DNA from: Bromus sterilis
Lineage: Eukaryota > Streptophyta > Magnoliopsida > Poales > Poaceae
Direction: 5' to 3'
NCBI GenBank assembly: GCA_950022295.1
Contig: OX465596.1
Location: 8,742,001-8,806,000 of the forward strand
Length of the DNA: 64,000 nt
Numbering within the stretch: position 1 is the first letter of the stretch; every line of letters starts with the position of its first letter. This document shows positions 57,424 through 64,000 of this stretch, one piece after another. The notes beneath the pieces were generated by a model. That model did not search any database and was not told the origin of the DNA. It saw only the letters and a list, made by a program, of their open reading frames with translations. The position numbers were made by a program, and so were the translations under genes.

Positions 57424-57958
57424 TTATAGGTGGTGATACAAGTAGTTTACAGTGTGGCTGTACCTGTGTAGGAGTTATGTTTCACCTCAGGTGCAAGGCG
57501 AGATGACCTAAGATGATCGTGCGATGCTGCGTGAGTGATAAAAAATCAGGACAGCTTGATTGATGCCAGACTCCCTGCGTGCTAGTTACATAGTTGTAAG
57601 GGCATCTTCAAGGGAGATCCTCAAAGCTTTCAAAAATGTTTAGATCATAGGTTTCAGATCATTTTTGTTGTTATCCAATGAATACCCTTACTTGTCCATG
57701 GACTGATCTGATCGTCCGTTTTTTCGTAAATTGAAATCTATTGGGCATTGGGGGTGTTCGAACATGGCATCTTCAACCTCATCCATCCACGTGGCACTTT
57801 TCTTTCTCTTTCCTACGTGATGTGTCCTCTCTTTGTTCTCTTGGTCCGCTTGGTCCACATTTTTACTTGAATTTAAAGATTATGGTTCGTATCATGTTCA
57901 CGGACACGTCCGAACAAGGTTTGTGGATGAATATTGTATCCTTCTTTTTAGGGGATAG
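57424..57958. other. Intergenic, DNA-element debris
   Basis: 'agggcatcttcaagggagat' (about 57600) is the usual start phrase of small grass DNA transposons. No gene. Confidence 0.4.
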
Positions 57959-58140
57959 TGTTGGATATGCCCTAGGAATGTTTGTTTTAACAAGAGGAAA
58001 ACGCCGGGTTTGCACGGCAAATACATATGTCTTTAGGTTTTTGAGTGAACAACATCAACGAACACCGTTTTCTCTTTGTTTATGAGAGAGTTGCGTGAAG
58101 CAAAGACTAAAAGATTTGGCTTCGGCAACTAGTATCAGAG
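57959..58140 (+). mobile_element. Short Copia-like LTR plus PBS remnant
   Basis: TGTTGGATATGCCCTAGG opens at 57959 and 'cttcggca' closes at 58127, followed by 'actagtatcagagcaagg', close to the Met-tRNA PBS TGGTATCAGAGC. No second LTR was found. Confidence 0.5.
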
Positions 58141-59700
58141 CAAGGCGGCGATGAAGATGATGCCATGTGGCGCTGCAATGAGTGAAGCTATGTTGACCAT
58201 TGATTGAACAGTTATGTTGGTGATCACAACAATGGTAAAAACGGTAGTAGCAACACCAGGCTAACTCCCATCATCGATGTTGACAAACAAATACTACTTA
58301 GCAGGGGCGATGATGATCAAGTACGGGAAGAATATCAAATGATACCATCACTTACATGCTCCAAGCTTAAAAGACAAATTTAGATGTTCCAGAAAGTGCC
58401 TTTTTTGTGGATTCTCACAACACATATATCTATAACCCCTAGAAAAGCAAGTTCAAAAATGAAATCTACTTGGAGAAGTAAAAAAGATAAATCCCTATGT
58501 AAATAGTGTCATTCTTACACCGTTCATGTTTTGTCTTTTTTAACACTATTCATGTTACATTTCTTTACCTATTTGAATTTGGATCAGAATTATTTAAGGG
58601 TTGTAAACATGTGTGTTGTGAGCGTCCACGAAATTTTTAGATTTTTTGAAACATTTATTTTTTTAAACTTGGAGCATGGAAGCATGCAAGCGATGGTATC
58701 TTTTGATATTGTCCCATTAAGTACCTCCTACGAATGAAGAATGCATGTGTGTTGTTGATCATGAAAACTTGTTCAAAGAGAGAAAGAGGTATACCAATAT
58801 GCTTCGTTTTATGGTTATCTCTACAACGTGTGGAGAATCAAGATTTGTTTATAGAGATGTGTATACGGTTGAAGGACATTGTAATGGATACTTTTTCCTA
58901 ACGTGGATATCAGTATGATCTTAAGATTGGCTTTCCTCCCACTTAAGCATTCTACAGTCTTTACTAGCTTTTGTATTTTACCGTTTTCTATCTTTTGTAC
59001 TTGATATTTGATTTAGATGTGTATTTTAGTTATGCAGAAATCAGGTATAATGCTTAAACTTTTCAAATAATAAAGTGCTATTTATCAAAAATAAAGATCA
59101 TTTCTAGGAGAAGAAGTGGATCCAAGAGTAACTGTTCTAAGTTGACCTTTTTCAATTTTCTTTGCCCACCACCAACTAATTCAGTGTGCTAGTTGAGGTT
59201 GCCTGAAAAAAATTATCCATACCCGCTGCAATGGTGCGTAGAGAGCAGTAGTGGTGGCACTGTATTTCAATAGTGTAGGGTTATAGCAGCAGCTAACTTA
59301 ATGGTTTAGTGCGCTCATCCACCGGCCAAATTCGTCCGGTGTAGCAAACGTGGATAGTATTATAGGAAAATAGATTATCTATTTCAGTAAAATTTATATT
59401 TCATATTTATATGTTTTTCTTAAATTGTACTGTTACAATAAAAAGCGTAACACTGTTTTTATAGGTCAAATTCGCTGTGATGTGGTAGCAACAAATTTGG
59501 TGGTCGATCGTAGCTTTGTCGTTACCAGTTGCAGCAAATTCGTTGCGCATCATCGGTCACACTTCATCGTATCTCGTTGTAGCAAAAATTGAGGATCAAT
59601 GGTAGCTTTTTTCATTCTCCATTGCAGCAAAAAAAAAGTGTTAGTTGTCGGTCACTCTTTAGAACAGATGTATTTGATACTAAAGTACATCTCGATACAT
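58141..59700. other. No gene; half of a local duplication
   Basis: 58730-58770 and 59200-59300 resemble 60175-60215 and 60250-60325 ('atgcatgtgtgttgttgat', 'gcagtagtggtggcactgta', 'tcaatagt.tagg'). From about 59500 come 'ttgcagcaaatt', 'gtagcaaaaattgaggatca' repeats like those at 15000-15200. Confidence 0.55.
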
Positions 59701-59726
59701 TCGTTTGAGTGATCAATACCGACAAA

Positions 59727-59830
59727 CCGCCGCCACACGTCGTGTTGCTAGCCAGCCTGACACCAGCTACCTCATCCCGCTGGCTGAGTTTGTCAGGCGA
59801 ACGGCTTTTCGAGGCTATTGGATTAGATGG
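59727..59830 (+). pseudogene. UGT 5' gene fragment
   Basis: 'ccacacgtcgtgttgctagc', 'cagctacctcatcccgctgg' and 'tgagtttgtcagg' align with the start of the UGT at 60640-60715. The frame still reads SYLIPLAEFVRR against GHLIPLAELARR, with the catalytic His replaced by Tyr (GH to SY). Only ~75-100 bp is preserved and no PSPG box follows, so it is a broken copy ~0.9 kb upstream of the intact gene. Confidence 0.8.
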
Positions 59831-60330
59831 TCTTGTCCATTGATGCGGTTAGGGCACATCTGTATATTTGTTTATAGGTGTAACGATATTTGGCCTCAAA
59901 GGTGGCTTTGGATTAATATTTATATTTATTTTATCGCACATTGTTGAATAATTTAATAAAAAAAGGTTCCATACATTATTTTGATGCAAAGACTTAGGGT
60001 AATATTTTTATAATAAAAAGTTTTAGACAAAGGTGCCCTTTTTTTTGCTAAAAGAGAAGGTGAATCATAGGAAACGAACATTCGCTTCAAATTGACGTAA
60101 AAAAGGCACACCAAAGCTAACTCTGTTTAACTACTCAGCATGGACGATGAGAATCACATACCTCCTGCGAGCGAACAATGCATGTGTGTCGTTGATTATG
60201 AAAAAAAGAGGTCAACATGATGATCATATCCAATTCCAGTGCGTTTGTTGAGGTTCATACCCACTGCATCGCATTACGGCAGTAGTGGTGGCAGTGGCAC
60301 TGTACTTCAATAGTTTAGGGAGCAGTAGTA

Positions 60331-60423
60331 CTCCCTCCGATCCAAATTAATTGACGCACACTTAATATAATTTTGTATTAAAGTTATATCAAATGTGCGT
60401 CAATTAATATGGATCAGAAGGAG
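60331..60423. mobile_element. Stowaway-type MITE upstream of the UGT
   Basis: 93 bp, ends 'ctccctccgatccaaattaa' and 'taatatggatcagaaggag', inner inverted 'ttgacgcaca' / 'tgtgcgtcaa', TA on both sides (60329-60330, 60424-60425). It lies ~170 bp upstream of the UGT start, possibly in its promoter. Confidence 0.9.
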
Positions 60424-60596
60424 TAATTTATTTATGGAGAAAGTTGAGGCGGCTAACTGAGCTTGTAGCTGAAACTAATGATTCAGTACAATAATCCCGG
60501 CTCTTGAGTTTGGTAGGTAAGAGGTACTGCTGCTATATCACAGGTTGGCCACATTAACGTACGACCTTGTGTGGAAGCAATCCGGCGGATCGATCC

Positions 60597-62042
60597 ATGG
60601 AGTCCTTGGCCAGCGCAGGAGCGGCATCCACCGACCGGCCGCGGCCGCACGTCGTGCTGCTCGCCAGCCCCGGCGCCGGCCACCTCATCCCGCTGGCCGA
60701 GCTGGCGCGGCGCCTCGTCGAGCACCACGGCTTCGCGGCCACGCTCGTCACCTTCACCGACCTCTCCACCCCGGACGCCCTCGCCGGCGTCCACGCCTCC
60801 ATCGCCACCGCCGCGCTCCCGCCCATCCCGCTCGACGACCTTCCCGCCGGCACTTCCATGGAGACCGTGCTCTTCGAGCTCATCCAGCGTTCGCTCCCGA
60901 GCCTCCGCGCCCTGCTCCGCTCCGTCGGCGCCCCCCTCGCCGCGCTGGTGCCGGACTTCTTCTGCTCCAGGGCGCTGCCCCTCGCCGCCGAGCTCGGCGT
61001 GCCCGGGTACGTCTTCATTCCCAGCAACCTCACCACCGTCGCGCTCATGCGCGCCGCGGTGGAGCTCCACGACGGCCTTCCGCCTGGCGAGTACCGCGAC
61101 CTCCCCGACCTCCTCGAGCTCCCCGGGGGCGTGTCGCTGCGCCACGCCGACCTGCCGCAGTCGTTCCGGAGGAGCGGCGAGCCGGTGTACGCGCACCTGC
61201 TGGAGGAGGGCCGGCGCTACCGCCGCGCGGACGGCTTCCTGGTGAACACCTTCTACGAGCTGGAGCCCGCCACCGTGGAGGAGTTCAAGCAGGCGGCGGG
61301 GCGAGGCGCGTTCCCGCCCGTGTTCCCCGTGGGGCCGTTCGTCCGGCCGAGCACTGGCTCCGACGAAGCCGCCGGCGCCTCCGAGTGCATAGACTGGCTC
61401 GACCGCCAGCCGACGGGGTCCGTGGTGTACGTCTCCTTCGGGAGCGGCGGGTCGCTGACCGTTGGGCAGACTGCCGAGCTCGCCGCCGGGCTGGAGGCGA
61501 GCGGCCACCGGTTCCTCTGGGTCGTGAGGATGCCGAACCTGGACGGCGGCGGCGATGATAGTAACCATAAACATGAAGACAAGAAGAATCCTTTGGCGTG
61601 GCTTCCGGCGGGGTTCCAGGAGAGGACGGCGGAGAAGGGGCTGGCGGTGGCGGCGTGGGCGCCGCAGGTGCGCGTGCTGTCCCACCCGGCGACGGCGGCG
61701 TTCGTGTCGCACTGCGGGTGGAACTCGGCGCTGGAGAGCGTGTCGGCGGGCGTGCCGATGGTGGCGTGGCCGCTGTACGCGGAGCAGCGGATGAACGCGG
61801 TGGTGCTGGAAGGGAGCGTCGGGGTGGCGCTGCGGCCGCGCGGCATGGAGCGCGGCGAGATCGCGGGCGTGGTGAAGGAGCTGATGGAGGGGGCGGAGAA
61901 GGGGCGCGCCGCGCGGCGGCAGGCCGGTGACCTGCAGCAGGCGGCGGAGCGCGCGTGGGCGCCGGAGGGGTCGTCGCGGCGGGCGCTGGAGCAGGTGGCC
62001 GCCACGTGGAAGAGCAAGGTGACGCGCGGCGAGGTCAAGTAA
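60597..62042 (+). CDS. Family-1 UDP-glycosyltransferase, UGT72B-like
   Basis: Intronless 481-residue enzyme from the ATG at 60597. An earlier in-frame ATG (60567) would add ten residues of poor similarity, so I prefer MESLASAGAA. UGTs of this family move glucose from UDP-glucose to small phenolics or xenobiotics in the cytosol. Seen: catalytic His29 in SPGAGHLIPLAEL, partner Asp120 in VPDFFC, and a complete PSPG box at 354-397 (WAPQVRVLSHPATAAFVSHC, HCGWNSALESVSAG, WPLYAEQ, with the final Gln that favours UDP-glucose). The pattern and length resemble hydroquinone glucosyltransferases (UGT72B group); the acceptor is unknown. A broken paralogue lies at 59727 and upstream sequence is duplicated. 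The long antisense frame across it is a shadow. Confidence 0.95.
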   Translation: MESLASAGAASTDRPRPHVVLLASPGAGHLIPLAELARRLVEHHGFAATLVTFTDLSTPDALAGVHASIATAALPPIPLDDLPAGTSMETVLFELIQRSLPSLRALLRSVGAPLAALVPDFFCSRALPLAAELGVPGYVFIPSNLTTVALMRAAVELHDGLPPGEYRDLPDLLELPGGVSLRHADLPQSFRRSGEPVYAHLLEEGRRYRRADGFLVNTFYELEPATVEEFKQAAGRGAFPPVFPVGPFVRPSTGSDEAAGASECIDWLDRQPTGSVVYVSFGSGGSLTVGQTAELAAGLEASGHRFLWVVRMPNLDGGGDDSNHKHEDKKNPLAWLPAGFQERTAEKGLAVAAWAPQVRVLSHPATAAFVSHCGWNSALESVSAGVPMVAWPLYAEQRMNAVVLEGSVGVALRPRGMERGEIAGVVKELMEGAEKGRAARRQAGDLQQAAERAWAPEGSSRRALEQVAATWKSKVTRGEVK

Positions 62043-64000
62043 CGGACGGACGTGCGCGCGGGTGATGGCCTTGGCGTCTCGTGTATGACGCCAGCCAGAG
62101 TTCACAAAAATAAATAAACAAGTGCTGTGTGATTTCATCTCTTTGGCAGGATTCAGAAAATCAGAACTCCTTTCTCCGCCTCGCTCCTTCCACGGTGGAT
62201 AAAAATATTTTGTGAATCAGGGCTGCCCGGCCGGCCGGTGATGGCTACATATAGGAGTAAGGGTAAATTTTTTTAAGATAAAACGCTTAGTTCGACTTTA
62301 TAAATAAAGCCAAACGACACAATCAGCCATAGCAGGGTTCAACCAACGTTCCCAACGCGGCAAACAAAGTTTCAAGCGCAAATTCACAAAATAAAGAACT
62401 AGGGGGCATGGAAAATAGTTATGTTTGAAAAGAAATACAAAACACAAATGATCGAAATTTTCAATATGAAAAAATGCATGTTAAATTTACCATGACATTT
62501 TTTTTACCACAGACCTATATCCACTCCCACCTGCAGCGTGAGTTGCACTGGTCGGGATTGCTCGTCGCGAATGCCAAGGAGGCGTTTCGCATTGGATGTA
62601 TGATTAGTAGGCTCATTTTCCTTGTTGAAAGTAATAAAAAAATAACCGTACCATGTTCACAAAGACAAATAGATATATGAACCTTGGTAAAAAGGATGTA
62701 GTAACGAATGATGATATTTCTAATTCATGTATTTGAATAATTAGTATATGTACTCGGATATTAAAAAATATTGAAATATGATGTGGTCACGTGAAGGGCG
62801 GCATTGATCCGGTTTAAAAAATATTTTTTGAAGGAAATTGAAAACATATTGTACTTTTTTCATAATTAAAAAAATTAAGGTCCGTCGGCCTTGCGTAGAT
62901 CGAACTTAGTCTCTTGGGCCTGATTTAGGCCGGATTGATACTCTCTTGTGCTGCCCCCCTGTTCAATTATTCTTTTTTTTTTCTCTCTCTTTTTCGTTTA
63001 TTCTATTGTTTCGTTTTTTCTTCATTATTTTTTCAAAATGTTTTTAACTTTATAAACCTTTTACAATATACTAATAGATGATGAAATTTTTAATATATTC
63101 TAAACTCTTGTCTAGAACATGTTGAACTTTTATAAAATGTATATTGATTTTTGATTATATGTCTTGAAGAATTTTTTATATATAATGGATATTTAATTCA
63201 TTTTAAACATTTTTAATACATAATACTTTGTATATTATATGATGATTATATTTTTAATACACACCGAACAAATTGTTGTATACAATATTAAAAATTATAT
63301 TATATGATGAATGTTTTAAAATATATAACCTATATTTTTGGTATAGATTTTTTTTAATAATCACTAAAAAATAAACACATGTTCTTAACATGCAACTTTT
63401 TTATACAACTTTTTAACATGCAAAAGTAATTAAAAAGTAATTTTTAACTTGCAACTTTTTGATACAACATTTTCTTAATGAAAACCGACCAAAAGAACCA
63501 GTAGAAATACTATACGATGGTGAAGTATGTGACTCCATTTTGTTGTCAAATTAACATATTTGCAAAAAGTGGTTTGTTACATTTTTTAGTGTCCATGTGA
63601 TAATGTGTGTACCCTTTAGATGTATCATAGTATCCGTGTCTAGTTGAGTATAATTAAGTACCTTCATATGTACTCTTACAATATAGGTGTCTGATAAATA
63701 TAATTAATTGGTTTGAAAAAAAAGTAAAATATATATAAAAAAGAACGAAACATCAAAACAGATAACAAAAGAACAAATAAAAACACACATCAAGGTTTCC
63801 TACGCACACGCGCAGCCGCCGCCGCCGCCCCTCAGACGCCATCGTCTCCTCCCGCCGGCGCTACTGCTGATCCGCCTCGTCTCCGTGGCCTTCGGGCCAT
63901 GGTGACGCGGTAGATCTCGGTTGTTGTCGGTGGGAGGGCATCGTTTTTAGATGTTTCTTCTAAATTTTGTTAGGGTTTGTGACTTGCTCAGAAAGATGAG
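62043..64000. other. 3' flank of UGT and AT-rich terminal stretch
   Basis: After the presumed UGT 3' UTR (to about 62260) there is AT-rich sequence with 'tttttaac', 'atataat' repeats and no gene. From 63805 a GC-rich segment ('cgcagccgccgccgccgccc', 'ttcgggccatggtgacgcgg') resembles a LINE 5' leader or the 5' UTR of a gene beyond the window; too little is visible to decide. Confidence 0.45.

Noticed and set aside
60567..60596. Upstream in-frame ATG of the UGT
   Set aside because: Adds ten residues that do not resemble UGT N-termini; the ATG at 60597 gives the usual distance to the catalytic His.
60483..62138. 551-codon frame antisense to the UGT
   Set aside because: Low-complexity Arg/His/Gly composition; the sense strand has a complete glycosyltransferase with PSPG box.
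1..64000. CRISPR arrays, rRNA or tRNA genes, riboswitches
   Set aside because: None seen by eye. The tRNA-like matches are primer-binding sites of retrotransposons, and repeats here are transposon-derived in a plant genome.

Overview
This is a plant nuclear window, most likely from a Triticeae grass (wheat, Aegilops or barley group). The reasons are GC-rich grass-style exons, Stowaway MITEs with the CTCCCTCCG end and TA target duplications, a ~1.76 kb Copia LTR of Angela/WIS/BARE type, a long LTR starting TGATACGTC, L1-type LINE debris and heavy nesting of transposons. Species and chromosome cannot be told from the sequence alone.

The dominant structure is a giant inverted duplication. Positions 1-11846 are repeated in reverse complement at 23242-35087, with a constant coordinate sum of 35088, so there is no net indel in ~11.85 kb. 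I found only four mismatches where I compared the arms. The left arm runs off the window. Each arm carries a frameshifted F-box gene (FBX-1), a 3' LINE fragment, a truncated long LTR and an intact intronless U-box/ARM E3 ligase gene (PUB18/19-like). The ~11.4 kb spacer (11847-23241) holds the 5' part of the same LINE, an intact F-box paralogue (FBX-2), a repeat-rich DNA-transposon-like tract, and a small non-autonomous Copia-like element (16403-23090, TSD CCAGC) that is itself split by a 4.1 kb solo LTR (18340-22472, TSD CCGGG).

The breakpoints are informative. In the left arm a 7497-bp block carrying the LTR and the U-box gene interrupts the LINE, flanked by an exact 131-bp direct repeat. 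Its inner edge lies within 2 bp of the end of the inverted repeat. This fits repair of a break in the left LINE by copying from the right arm. The LINE's own 16-bp target duplication (3350-3365 and 12493-12508) shows that FBX-2 and FBX-1 were once adjacent tandem copies.

Right of the palindrome the F-box array continues with FBX-4 (36734-37732), which lacks the F-box. FBX-1' and FBX-4 are each followed ~1.2 kb downstream by a similar ~116-residue exon-like ORF that resembles the coiled-coil part of plastid GrpE. Then come an intact six-exon 26S proteasome ATPase gene (RPT3, 42119-46023), a retrotransposon cluster (46.4-56.3 kb), a doubtful small secreted-peptide locus (56.6-57.5 kb), a UGT 5' fragment (59.7 kb) and an intact family-1 UDP-glycosyltransferase (60597-62042). 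From 62.1 kb to the end the sequence is AT-rich with no recognised gene.

Three of the gene types belong to or feed the ubiquitin-proteasome system: F-box substrate receptors, U-box E3 and a proteasome ATPase. I see no evidence that this is more than coincidence of neighbourhood plus local duplication.
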